Part shown: piece by piece, positions 33,608 to 41,422 of the stretch
Numbering within the stretch: the first letter of the stretch is position 1
How the letters are laid out: each line of letters opens with the position of its first letter
NCBI GenBank assembly: GCA_045542485.1
Contig: JAZQLC010000010.1
Location: 1 to 64,000, forward strand
From: SIG575 sp045542485
Lineage (GTDB): Bacteria; Bacillota; Clostridia; Oscillospirales; Acutalibacteraceae
Direction of reading: 5' to 3'
DNA: 64,000 bases
Made by a program: the position numbers and the translations under genes
The notes under the pieces: generated by a model
Databases searched by the model: none
What the model was told of the DNA's origin: nothing
What the model saw: only the letters and a program-made list of their open reading frames with translations

Positions 33608-33802
33608 AAAAGCGGTGAAAAAATCAGACTTGCAGAAAAAATGGGCATCACCGTCTGCGACTGTTATTCGGAATAGAAAAAGTTGTCGGAAGTAAAAGAT
33701 GTCATTTTGCTTCTCGTCAACTGAATCAACCATCCCGTAAGAGAAACGCATCAGCTTTTTGCTGACAAATTATACGAAGTCATTATGAAAGAAGGAAAAT
33801 GA
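33608..33802 (+). pseudogene. Relic of an SGNH hydrolase C-terminus with two stop codons
   Basis: Reading frame 2 here gives KSGEKIRLAEKMGITVCDCY, SE, stop, KKLSEVKDVILLLVN, stop, INHPVRETHQLFADKLYEVI and MKEGK, then a stop at 33800-33802. This matches the last ~60 residues of SGNH hydrolases (the INHP..H..FA block carries the catalytic His), but TAG (33674-33676) and TGA (33722-33724) interrupt it; each differs by one transition from a sense codon (TGG, CGA or GGA). The N-terminal catalytic Ser part is gone. It ends one base before the intact paralogue begins, and supplies its ribosome site. Confidence 0.8.
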
Positions 33803-33803
33803 T

Positions 33804-34457
33804 ATGATTTTTGAAAATATGGACAGAATTATTTTTGCAGGTGACTCCGTTACCGATATGGGCAGCGGACAGCCTGTTGGCGAAGGTCTCTTTGACAATG
33901 TGGGCAGAAGTTATGTGAGAGTTATTGAGAATATGCTCTCTGTTTACTACCCCGAAATCAAGGTAAGAATCACCAACTCAGGCACGTCAGGCAACACAAG
34001 CCGTGACCTCCTTGCCCGTTTCGACAGAGATGTTGTGTCACTGAATCCCGATTGGGTTTCAATCTGCATCGGCATCAACGATGTGTGGAGACAGTTTGAC
34101 TGCCCTGCTATGCCCGACGCTCATGTTTATCCCGAAGAATACAGAGAAAATGTTGAAAAGATGATTCTCACCGTCAAGGACAAAGTCAAAGGCATTTTCA
34201 TCCTTTCTCCCTACATAATGGAGCCTCTCCGCGAAGATATGATGAGAAAAAGAATGGACGAATATGTAGCTGTCTGCCGTGAACTGGCTGAAAAATACGG
34301 CTGTATCTTCGTGGATTTCCAGAAAATGTACGAGGACTACTGCTCAGTGCGTCATTCATCTTATATTGCCTGGGACAGAATCCATCCCAATCAGGTTGGC
34401 GCGACACTTATGGCAAGAGAATTTTTGAAGAAATGTGAGTTTGATTATAACAGATGA
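33804..34457 (+). CDS. SGNH/GDSL-family hydrolase
   Basis: A 217-residue cytoplasmic SGNH esterase, paralogous to the one at 11041. Block I is FAGDSVTDMG with Ser15 nucleophile; block II GTSGNTSRDLL; block III IGINDVWRQF; block V WDRIHPNQVGA with Asp191 and His194. It is directly preceded by the relic of a third family member, pointing to local duplication and loss. AAGGAAAATGAT upstream provides a ribosome site inside the relic. The stop overlaps the next start (ATGA), so it is coupled to the unknown gene downstream. Substrate unknown; acetyl-sugar deacetylation is a family-based guess. Confidence 0.87.
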   Translation: MIFENMDRIIFAGDSVTDMGSGQPVGEGLFDNVGRSYVRVIENMLSVYYPEIKVRITNSGTSGNTSRDLLARFDRDVVSLNPDWVSICIGINDVWRQFDCPAMPDAHVYPEEYRENVEKMILTVKDKVKGIFILSPYIMEPLREDMMRKRMDEYVAVCRELAEKYGCIFVDFQKMYEDYCSVRHSSYIAWDRIHPNQVGATLMAREFLKKCEFDYNR

Positions 34458-35167
34458 AAAGACTAAACTTTATTGTAAGTCATCCCGGATGCGTCAGAAT
34501 CAGGATAAACGATGATGCGGGAGAAAAGTTTTTCTATATAGAAACAGAGGGTGTTGCAAAATCATTTTCAGCGGATATTTCAGGGGAAAGCTTTAAGCTT
34601 ACTCTTACTCCCCTTATTCCTGCCGAAAAGAAATCATCCGGCAATAAATTAGGCGAGAAAATAGTTGACAAGCTTATCTCCGCAGGTGAAAAATACGCAA
34701 AAGACCTTTTCTTTTTCACCGAGTGCGGTTATCGTGTGGAGAATTTTAATGACGGAGACACAATGAATCTCGATATGACCGTCTATTCTTTCCGCTCTAA
34801 CGACGCAGCTGACGAGCTGTGGATGTGGACCGATGTTGTGCTTTTTCCCGTGCAGTATCTGTTTTATGATGCCTTACTGAATGGCAAAAGACTTAATCCT
34901 GAGAAAACAAACTGTCTCAACAGAAAGAAGGTTCTGAAAAGAGCAAGACTCTTTATGCTTATGGGGAATGACGGATTTCAGATTATTTCCTACCCGATTC
35001 AGGCAATAAGGAACCGCCTTTTATCAACACCGAAGAAGATCTATTCGACTCTTCTGAAGTTTTCGGAAATGGACACGGAAAACAGATTGAAGCATACAGA
35101 GGACAACAATGTCTTCGACACCGTTAATGAAGCTGTATTTGAAGAAACTACGGAAAAATGGGTTTAA
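34454..35167 (+). CDS. Unknown protein coupled to SGNH hydrolase
   Basis: A 237-residue protein I do not recognise. It has no signal peptide or clear membrane helix. The first ~65 residues look like a small beta-sandwich (FIVSHPGCVRIRIN, FYIETEG, SFKLTLTPLIPAEKK), similar in feel to small carbohydrate- or ligand-binding domains; the middle is mixed with an aromatic run (LWMWTDVVLFPVQYLFYDALL), and the end is charged. Its ATG overlaps the SGNH hydrolase stop by four bases, so the two are made together. No function is claimed. Confidence 0.65.
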   Translation: MKRLNFIVSHPGCVRIRINDDAGEKFFYIETEGVAKSFSADISGESFKLTLTPLIPAEKKSSGNKLGEKIVDKLISAGEKYAKDLFFFTECGYRVENFNDGDTMNLDMTVYSFRSNDAADELWMWTDVVLFPVQYLFYDALLNGKRLNPEKTNCLNRKKVLKRARLFMLMGNDGFQIISYPIQAIRNRLLSTPKKIYSTLLKFSEMDTENRLKHTEDNNVFDTVNEAVFEETTEKWV

Positions 35168-35196
35168 AAGCTTACAAAAAGAGTGAAATAAAAAAT

Positions 35197-35223
35197 CCCT
35201 GACAGTTCTACGACCTGTCAGGG
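35197..35223. terminator. Terminator of the oxidoreductase operon (bidirectional)
   Basis: CCCTGACAG (35197-35205) pairs with CTGTCAGGG (35215-35223), with T tracts on either side; it ends the T-box operon on the minus strand and the SGNH pair on the plus strand. Confidence 0.85.
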
Positions 35224-35241
35224 GTTTTAATTTTATTCAAC

Positions 35242-35778
35242 TTATGCGTTGTAGCCCATTTCAATTGCACCAAGGTTGATTTCGAGCATATCCTGGTGTC
35301 TTGCTGAAACTACGTGTGAAAGTGCGTCTCTTACATTTTCGTAAGAAATAACGTCGCATTCTTTCATAAGCTTACCTGCAATAATCATATTTGCAAGTTT
35401 AGGAATATTGTTCTTGTTTGCAAGTTCAGTTGCAGGAAGATAGAAAACTTCAACATCATCTCTTTCAACTTTTCTGCCGATGAGAGAGCTGTCAAGGATA
35501 ATCTTACCGCCCTTTTTAACTGTACCCTCGTACTTATCAAGTGAGGGAAGGTTCATAGCAACAAGGATATCGGGTTCACTGATGATAGGTGAGCCGATGG
35601 GGTCATCGCTGATGATAACACTGCAGTTTGCTGTACCGCCACGCATTTCAGGGCCGTATGAGGGAAGCCAACTTACCTGCTTACCTTCGTCGAGACCTTT
35701 ATATGCAAGGAATTTACCTGCGAACAGAACGCCCTGTCCGCCGAATCCTGCAAAGAGGATGCTGCAAGATTTACTCAT
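35242..35778 (-). CDS. 2-Oxoacid:ferredoxin oxidoreductase, gamma subunit
   Basis: Gamma subunit (178 residues) of a four-subunit 2-oxoacid:ferredoxin oxidoreductase, which joins CoA, CO2 and acyl groups with ferredoxin electrons. Landmarks are LFAGFGGQGVLFAGK at the N-terminus, SWLPSYGPEMRGGTANCSVIIS and DSSLIGRK. Its start overlaps the beta-subunit stop by four bases. With alpha, beta and ferredoxin-like subunits next to it, the complex is complete. Substrate (2-oxoisovalerate, 2-oxoglutarate or an aromatic 2-oxoacid) cannot be read from sequence; the T-box leaders favour branched-chain 2-oxoacids. Confidence 0.92.
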   Translation of the reverse strand: MSKSCSILFAGFGGQGVLFAGKFLAYKGLDEGKQVSWLPSYGPEMRGGTANCSVIISDDPIGSPIISEPDILVAMNLPSLDKYEGTVKKGGKIILDSSLIGRKVERDDVEVFYLPATELANKNNIPKLANMIIAGKLMKECDVISYENVRDALSHVVSARHQDMLEINLGAIEMGYNA

Positions 35779-36527
35779 TTTGTTTCCTCCTCTGCATAGA
35801 TATCTTTATAAACACCTAAGGGATAATAAGGCATCATATTTTCTTCGAGCCATGTGAGTGCCTTTTCAGGTGTTACGCCCCAGTTTGTGGGACAAGTTGA
35901 AAGAACTTCAACAAGTGAGAAGCCTTTGCCGTCAATCTGATTCTGGAAAGCCTTTTTGATTGCTTTCTTTGCTTTGTTGATGTTTTTAACGTTGTTTACT
36001 GCAACTCTTTCGATGTATGCTGCACCGTCAACATTTGAAAGAAGCTCTGCTACCTTTACGGGATAACCAGCTACGCTTACATCTCTGCCGTAGGGTGAAG
36101 TCTGTGTTACCTGACCGGGGAGAGTTGTGGGAGCCATCTGGCCGCCTGTCATACCGTAGATTGCATTGTTAACGAAGATAACTGTGATGTTTTCTCTTCT
36201 TGCTGCTGAGTGTACTGTTTCAGCAGTACCGATAGCTGCAAGGTCACCGTCACCCTGATATGTGAAAACAACCTTTGAGGGGTCAGCGCGTTTGATACCT
36301 GTTGCAACAGCAGGTGCTCTGCCGTGTGCAGCCTGAATCATATCACAACCGAAATAATTATATGCCATAACTGAGCAGCCAACAGGTGCTACACCGATTG
36401 ACTTGCCTTCAATTCCGAGCTCGTCCATAACCTCGGCAACAAGACGGTGGATAATACCGTGAGTACATCCGGGGCAGTAATGAAGAGGAGCATCTGTAAG
36501 TGCGTGGGGTTTATCAAAAACTACCAT
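35775..36527 (-). CDS. 2-Oxoacid:ferredoxin oxidoreductase, beta (TPP) subunit
   Basis: A 250-residue thiamine-pyrophosphate-binding subunit. The TPP-Mg motif is GDGDLAAIGTAE, continuing to FVNNAIYGMTGGQMAPTTLPG; YCPGCTHGIIHR near the start supplies a Cys pair that can bind part of an iron-sulfur cluster. It makes the hydroxyethyl-type intermediate on TPP that exchanges CO2 and CoA. One-base overlap with the alpha subunit gene (36527) and four-base overlap with gamma show tight coupling. Size and order match archaeal VOR/KGOR D-A-B-C clusters. Confidence 0.94.
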   Translation of the reverse strand: MVVFDKPHALTDAPLHYCPGCTHGIIHRLVAEVMDELGIEGKSIGVAPVGCSVMAYNYFGCDMIQAAHGRAPAVATGIKRADPSKVVFTYQGDGDLAAIGTAETVHSAARRENITVIFVNNAIYGMTGGQMAPTTLPGQVTQTSPYGRDVSVAGYPVKVAELLSNVDGAAYIERVAVNNVKNINKAKKAIKKAFQNQIDGKGFSLVEVLSTCPTNWGVTPEKALTWLEENMMPYYPLGVYKDIYAEEETK

Positions 36528-37594
36528 TATTTGTCGCCTCCTTTATCTGCTGCGATGATTGCTTCGAGTACCTGCTCAGGTGAAGGAATCATACCACCTG
36601 CACGGTTGCAGAGTGTTACGGGTTTCTTGCATTCTGTTGCAAGGCGTACATCTTCAATCATCTGTCCCATTGACATTTCTACGCTGATGAATGATTTTAC
36701 TTTATCAGCAGCTGCTCTGAATGCCTTTTTGGGGAAGGGCCAGAGTGTGATAGGTCTGATGAGACCTACTTTGATGCCCTGTTTTCTCGCCTCGATAACC
36801 GCATTCTTTGAAACACGTGATGCGATACCGAATGCTGCGATACAGATTTCTGCATCTTCCATCATAAATTCTTCCCAGAGTGCTTCGTTTTCTTCGATTG
36901 CCTTATATTTTTCAAAACGCTCAAAGTTGAATTTTTCAAGTTCTTCGGGAACAAGTGAAAGTGAGTTTACAATATTGTGCTCTCTTTCCATTTTTGTACC
37001 TGTAAGCGCCCAGGGTTTCTCATATGTTTCAACTTCACCCATATCAAGGCTTACGGGCTCCATCATCTGACCCATTGTACCATCTGCAAGAATCATTGTG
37101 GGCATACGGTATTTGTCACCGAGATTGAATGCCTTGAATGTGAGAGACGCCATTTCCTGAACTGATGCAGGAGCAAGAACGATAAGGTGATAGTCACCGT
37201 GACCGCTGCCTCTTGTTGCCTGGAAATAGTCAGACTGTGAAGGCTGAATACCGCCGAGACCGGGGCCACCACGCTGTACGTTTACGATAAGTGCGGGAAG
37301 GTCGCAACCTGCGATGTATGAAATACCTTCGCTCTTAAGTGAAATTCCGGGGCTTGAAGAAGATGTCATTACTCTCTTACCTGTTGCAGCAACACCATAA
37401 ACCATATTGATAGCTGCAATTTCACTTTCTGCCTGAAGGAAAACGCCACCCTCGATTTTGGGCATACGCTTTGCCATATAAGCAGCAACCTCTGTCTGAG
37501 GAGTTATGGGATAGCCGAAGTAATGGCGACAACCTGCCATAATAGCAGCTTCAGCGATTGCTTCGTTACCTTTCATCAAAACTTTTTCTGCCAT
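36527..37594 (-). CDS. 2-Oxoacid:ferredoxin oxidoreductase, alpha subunit
   Basis: A 355-residue alpha subunit (PorA-like; similar proteins are often annotated as 3-methyl-2-oxobutanoate dehydrogenase subunit VorB). Landmarks are FGYPITPQTEVAAYM, QAESEIAAINMVYG, TSSSSPGISLKSEGISY, VQRGGPGLGGIQPSQSDY and the C-terminal GQMIEDVRLA. I use the ATG at 37592-37594, 6 bases after GAGAGGTG; the longer GTG start three codons upstream lies in that ribosome site and overlaps the ferredoxin stop. Its small size is that of VOR/KGOR-type enzymes, not the large pyruvate enzyme. Confidence 0.93.
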   Translation of the reverse strand: MAEKVLMKGNEAIAEAAIMAGCRHYFGYPITPQTEVAAYMAKRMPKIEGGVFLQAESEIAAINMVYGVAATGKRVMTSSSSPGISLKSEGISYIAGCDLPALIVNVQRGGPGLGGIQPSQSDYFQATRGSGHGDYHLIVLAPASVQEMASLTFKAFNLGDKYRMPTMILADGTMGQMMEPVSLDMGEVETYEKPWALTGTKMEREHNIVNSLSLVPEELEKFNFERFEKYKAIEENEALWEEFMMEDAEICIAAFGIASRVSKNAVIEARKQGIKVGLIRPITLWPFPKKAFRAAADKVKSFISVEMSMGQMIEDVRLATECKKPVTLCNRAGGMIPSPEQVLEAIIAADKGGDK

Positions 37595-37599
37595 TATAC

Positions 37600-37806
37600 T
37601 CACCTCTCAACCTTAATTACACAATCAGGACACATTGTTGCACAGAATGCGCAACCTACACATTTTTCACTGTCTGTGATTTCAGCAGGATGATGTCCTT
37701 TTACATTAATCTTGTCTTTGGAAAGTGCAATAATCTTTTTGGGACATGCAACTACACAAAGACCGCAACCTTTACACAAATCTGTTGCGAAAGTTACCTT
37801 TGCCAT
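37600..37806 (-). CDS. 2-Oxoacid oxidoreductase ferredoxin-like subunit (2 x 4Fe-4S)
   Basis: A 68-residue ferredoxin-type delta subunit. Two CxxCxxCxxxC sets are complete: CKGCGLCVVACPKK and CVGCAFCATMCPDC, each binding a 4Fe-4S cluster that passes electrons between TPP and free ferredoxin. It is first of the four oxidoreductase subunits, five bases ahead of the alpha gene. Confidence 0.95.
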   Translation of the reverse strand: MAKVTFATDLCKGCGLCVVACPKKIIALSKDKINVKGHHPAEITDSEKCVGCAFCATMCPDCVIKVER

Positions 37807-37835
37807 ACTATCTCTCCCTTAATCAAATTACTTGT

Positions 37836-38504
37836 TTAATCATATTTTCTGACGTGTTGTAATTTAAGAGGCATTATATTTTCTATTCTGCCTGACAATT
37901 CATCATACAACTCGTTTTTAACTGTTGTCATTTTCACGGGAAGTCCCGTAATACGCGAAATTTCCTCTGCATAAGCCACAGATGAAAGCACATCCTCTGC
38001 CGTTGTTTCTTCTCCTAAATTGGAGTTGTTCACAATAGCCGTGAATTTCATTCCACCTGCAATCTCAACCTCTCTCATAACCTCCACAGTGCTCTCGGCA
38101 TCGGGAGTGAGTGGTCTGTATTTGTTTATGACGAAGAACATTTCGTAGTTGTTTTCCTCAAGGATTGACGGCGCATATCTTCCAAGAGCAAGTGCTCCTC
38201 TGTCGTCACCGCCGATATCCATAACTGCATATGCATCAGTGTTATGCACAATTGAATACATCTGCTGAGGAATTGCAGGAAGGTCAACGTTTGAGTTTGC
38301 ATACACTGAAGAAATCAGCGCAATTCCCCTTTTTTCAAGCTCGTCCTCACTATCCTTTGCACGGTAGTAGGGATTGACTATATCAAGGTCTGCAAGGCAA
38401 ACGTCAAGACCTGCTTCTTTTATCTTCACTGCATAGTTTACGGCAATATTGGTTTTACCCGAGCCGTAGTGACCTGCAAAAAGAGTTACTCGTTTGAAGT
38501 TCAT
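37836..38504 (-). CDS. P-loop ATPase (CobQ/MinD-like) of the ligase-oxidoreductase operon
   Basis: A 222-residue SIMIBI-class P-loop protein. It has Walker A AGHYGSGKTNIAVN, DLDIVNPYYRAKDSE (switch region), DIGGDDRGALALGRY and FVINKYRPLTPD, the last supplying the base-recognising Asn-Lys. Role is unknown; proteins of this type sit beside ferredoxin oxidoreductase genes in other Clostridia and might serve in cluster loading or complex assembly, which is inference. I prefer the ATG at 38502-38504 (weak GGTGA upstream) over an in-frame TTG at 38525. It starts 23 bases after the ligase stop and ends 29 bases before the ferredoxin gene. Confidence 0.8.
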   Translation of the reverse strand: MNFKRVTLFAGHYGSGKTNIAVNYAVKIKEAGLDVCLADLDIVNPYYRAKDSEDELEKRGIALISSVYANSNVDLPAIPQQMYSIVHNTDAYAVMDIGGDDRGALALGRYAPSILEENNYEMFFVINKYRPLTPDAESTVEVMREVEIAGGMKFTAIVNNSNLGEETTAEDVLSSVAYAEEISRITGLPVKMTTVKNELYDELSGRIENIMPLKLQHVRKYD

Positions 38505-38527
38505 TGAATCACCGGTTTCGCACAATC

Positions 38528-40816
38528 TTACAGTTTATTTCTCTGAATCTTACCGCTTACTGTCTTGGGCAACTCGTCTTTGAAAACAACGATTCTGGGA
38601 TATTTGTAAGGTGCTGTATGTTCCTTAACATATTTCTGAATCTCTTTCTTAAGCTCTTCTGTACCCTCTGTGCCCTTTGTGAGAACGATACTTGCCTTAA
38701 CAACCTGACCTCTCACTTCATCGGGTGCGGCTGAAACACCGCACTCAAGAACATAGGGAAGCTCCATAATAACATTTTCAATTTCGAATGGTCCGATACG
38801 GTAGCCTGACGACTTGATAACATCGTCAACTCTGCCCACATACCAGTAGAAGCCGTCTTCATCTCGCCAAGCTGTATCGCCTGTGTGATAAAGACCGTCG
38901 CACCAAGCCTCGTTAGTCTTTTCTTCGTCAAGGTAGTAACCCTTGAAGAGACCGCAGGGAACTTTCTCTGATGTACGGATAACGATTTCGCCTGTATCAC
39001 CTACATCCACTGAGTTACCGTCGGGATCAACGATGTCCACATCATAGAGCGGTACGGGTTTACCCATTGAGCCGAGTCTATGCTCTGAGCCGAAGAGGTT
39101 ACCGATAACGAGAGTTGTTTCTGACTGACCGAAGCCTTCCATAACCTGAAGTCCTGTAAGGTTTTCAAATTGTCTGAATACTTCGGGGTTGAGAGCCTCA
39201 CCTGCGATAGTTGCGTGTTCAACTGATGACATATCGTACTTTGTAAGGTCCTGCTTGATCATCATTCTGTACATTGTAGGCGGTGCGCAGAATGTTGTAA
39301 TCTTGTATTTTGCAAACATGGGAAGAATATCTGCTGCGTCGAAACGGTCGAAGTCATATACAAAGACTGCTGCTTCACAGAGCCACTGACCGTAAAGCTT
39401 ACCCCACATTGACTTTGCCCAGCCTGTGTCTGAAATTGTAAGGTGAAGTCCCTGGGGATTTACGCAGTGCCAATAGTTTGCTGTGATGAAATGTCCGAGA
39501 GGATATTTGTAGGAATGTGCTGCAATTTTGGGGTAGCCTGTTGTTCCTGATGTGAAGAACATAAGCATATAGTCATCACCGCAGGGTGAATCCTCTGTTC
39601 TCTCGAAAACATTACTGTAAAGTTTGAATTCTTCATCGAAATTTCTCCAGCCTTCACGGCTTTCACCAACGATGATTTTTGTCTGAAGTGACGGCGCGTT
39701 CTTCTCTGCAAGTTCAACCTGCTCCGGTGTGCCGTCGTCTGATGTGCAGACAATAGCCTTGACATCTGCTGCATTGAAGCGGTATTCAAAGTCGTGGTCC
39801 TTGAGCTGATGGGTTGCAGGAATAACAACTGCGCCTAACTTGTGAAGTCCGAGAACTGCAAACCAGAACTGATAGTGGCGTTTGAGAACGAGCATAACCT
39901 TGTCGCCCTTTCTGATGCCGATTGATTTGAAATAGTTCGCAGCCTGTGATGAATATTCCATCATATCCTTGAATGTGAAGATTCTCTCTGTCTTATCCTT
40001 GGATACGTGGAGCATAGCCATTTTGTCGGGAAGCTTCTTTGCGATACCGTCAACGATATCGAAAGCGAAGTTGAATTTATCTTCATTCTCAAAGTTGAGT
40101 GAAAGAAGTGCGCCTCTTTCATCCTCTTTGGGATGAATGAAGTTATGATAAATTCTTCTGTTTGTCTTTATTCTCTTGGGTGCTGCGTTCATCTCGGTCT
40201 TAGCCTGTTCAAGCTCAGGGATAGGCTCACCTGAGGGGTTAAGTACCATCGCATAGAATTCGCAGTCTTCACCACCGACTGCAATCATACCGTGAGGTGT
40301 TGCACTGTCGTAGTAGATGCTGTCACCCGCTGTGAGAATAACTGTATGAGAACCTACCTGAACTTTAAGTGAACCGCTGATTACGATATCACATTCCTGA
40401 CCATCGTGAGATGTAAGCTCGATTTCCTTTTCCTCATCGCCGGGGTTATATTCGCATTTGACATAAAGAGGCTCTGCAATTCTGTTGACAAATGAGGGAG
40501 CAAGGTTGTAATACTTAAGGCCGTGTGCCTCCTGAATTTCCTGGCCGTGTCCCTTTCTTGTGACAACATAGGATTTAAGAGTGGGGCTGACACCTTCAAT
40601 GATATCTGTAACGTCAACACGGAAAGCCTGTGAACATCTGTAAAGGAATGCGAAAGAAAGGTCTTTGCGTCCCTCTTCACAGAGTATATACTCTTCAAGG
40701 CTCACACCTGTTTTTTCAGCCATTTCAGCCTGTGTCAGATTTTCGATTTCACGAAGTTCTCTGATACGCTGAGCCATCTCCATAATTTTAATGTCGAGTG
40801 TGCCTGTTTCTTTCAT
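38528..40816 (-). CDS. XRE helix-turn-helix / cupin / acyl-CoA synthetase fusion (paralogue 1)
   Basis: A 762-residue three-part fusion. Residues ~14-70 are an XRE helix-turn-helix (RIRELREIENLTQAEMAEKTGVS), ~110-190 a cupin (PGDEEKEIELTSHDGQECDIVISGSLKV and TPHGMIAVGG), and ~250-762 an AMP-forming acyl-CoA ligase with FFTSGTTGYPKIAAHS, FGQSETTL, YHTGDTAWRDEDGFYWYVGR and the catalytic Lys in KTVSGKIQRNKL. The ligase most resembles medium/branched-chain acyl-CoA synthetases (SDTGWAKSMWGK). So activated acyl-CoA can pass to the co-transcribed oxidoreductase. A regulator joined to an enzyme could sense its own product. Start ATG has GGAG upstream. A T-box leader precedes it. Confidence 0.9.
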   Translation of the reverse strand: MKETGTLDIKIMEMAQRIRELREIENLTQAEMAEKTGVSLEEYILCEEGRKDLSFAFLYRCSQAFRVDVTDIIEGVSPTLKSYVVTRKGHGQEIQEAHGLKYYNLAPSFVNRIAEPLYVKCEYNPGDEEKEIELTSHDGQECDIVISGSLKVQVGSHTVILTAGDSIYYDSATPHGMIAVGGEDCEFYAMVLNPSGEPIPELEQAKTEMNAAPKRIKTNRRIYHNFIHPKEDERGALLSLNFENEDKFNFAFDIVDGIAKKLPDKMAMLHVSKDKTERIFTFKDMMEYSSQAANYFKSIGIRKGDKVMLVLKRHYQFWFAVLGLHKLGAVVIPATHQLKDHDFEYRFNAADVKAIVCTSDDGTPEQVELAEKNAPSLQTKIIVGESREGWRNFDEEFKLYSNVFERTEDSPCGDDYMLMFFTSGTTGYPKIAAHSYKYPLGHFITANYWHCVNPQGLHLTISDTGWAKSMWGKLYGQWLCEAAVFVYDFDRFDAADILPMFAKYKITTFCAPPTMYRMMIKQDLTKYDMSSVEHATIAGEALNPEVFRQFENLTGLQVMEGFGQSETTLVIGNLFGSEHRLGSMGKPVPLYDVDIVDPDGNSVDVGDTGEIVIRTSEKVPCGLFKGYYLDEEKTNEAWCDGLYHTGDTAWRDEDGFYWYVGRVDDVIKSSGYRIGPFEIENVIMELPYVLECGVSAAPDEVRGQVVKASIVLTKGTEGTEELKKEIQKYVKEHTAPYKYPRIVVFKDELPKTVSGKIQRNKL

Positions 40817-41121
40817 AACGAAATTTCTCCTTTTTTCTTTGAGGCGAAATAAAAGCCCGTCTCAAAGATATAATCCTTTGAGACGAGCACCAATATCTGT
40901 TGCCCGCGGTACCACTCAAATTGCGTTTTTCACGCCACTCAGGTTCCAACAAACCTTATGCATTAACGCAGCAATCACGGAAAAGTTCTACTCACACAAT
41001 GTATGCTTTCTTCTTTTCAGCTCCGGAGCTACAAATTATTGCCTCACTCTGCCACACTCACACCGGACGGCGGCTCTCTTTGAAAGCAAAAGCAACAACA
41101 CTCTCCATCAAAGCTATTAAC
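40817..41121 (-). promoter_or_regulatory. T-box riboswitch leader 1 (probable Val specifier)
   Basis: The transcript leader on the minus strand contains the T-box sequence TGAGTGGTACCGCG (40918-40905), the core that pairs with the tRNA acceptor end, then a terminator CGTCTCAAAG...CTTTGAGACG with T tract (40885-40849) that the antiterminator competes with. Stem I has AGAGAG, GGTG and GAGCTG elements. Gapless alignment of the specifier side with leader 2 puts the specifier at GTA (41032-41030), Val, followed by G. TGT (Cys) or TTT (Phe) in the same loop cannot be excluded. T-box leaders turn genes on when the matching tRNA is uncharged. Confidence 0.9.
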
Positions 41122-41127
41122 ATTGGA

Positions 41128-41156
41128 ATTATATCAAAATTTTAATTTTTTGTCAA
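41128..41156 (-). promoter_or_regulatory. Consensus promoter of T-box leader 1
   Basis: On the minus strand TTGACA (41156-41151), 17 bases, TATAAT (41133-41128): 12 of 12 consensus. Confidence 0.9.
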
Positions 41157-41160
41157 TATA

Positions 41161-41400
41161 TTTAAATGAAAAATCCCCTCCGACAGAATCACAGATTCTG
41201 CCACCTCCCCTTGCGTTTTCAAGGGGAGGCTGTGAGTAATTTTTCTGTCACAACAGTGTACGAAGATACTCCGAGGAACAAAAACGCACACTGCCGACTT
41301 CACCTGTTTTATCTTTCGGGAAGATTGATGAAAAATCGCGGAGGATAGCATTTTTCTGTCTCGACGGTGTACGAAGGTACTCCGAGAGACAAAAAATGAC
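41161..41400. repeat. Intergenic palindromic and direct-repeat element
   Basis: The gap between the two ligase genes holds CAGAATC/GATTCTG (41184-41200), CCTCCCCTTG/CAAGGGGAGG (41204-41229) and two ~46-base direct repeats, 41241-41286 and 41352-41398, each containing GTGTACGAAG-A/G-TACTCCGAG. Open frames here are repeat-encoded and not genes. Similar palindromes occur at 4220-4239. This looks like a REP-type or MITE-like non-coding element; the T-box 1 promoter is just downstream. Confidence 0.7.
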
Positions 41401-41422
41401 ATATTACCGATTTTACACAATC

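Noticed and set aside
33722..33724. UGA in the hydrolase relic as a selenocysteine codon
   Set aside because: A second stop (UAG) is also in frame and the N-terminal half is missing; family members have Arg or Gly there, not Cys.
35242..37806. Pyruvate:ferredoxin oxidoreductase
   Set aside because: Four small subunits in D-A-B-C order with a VOR/KGOR-size alpha; Clostridial pyruvate enzymes are usually one ~1170-residue chain.
41142..41420. Possible 92-residue protein between the ligases
   Set aside because: It consists of two copies of the direct repeat translated (FVxRSxFVH pattern) and has no ribosome site; it is a repeat artefact.
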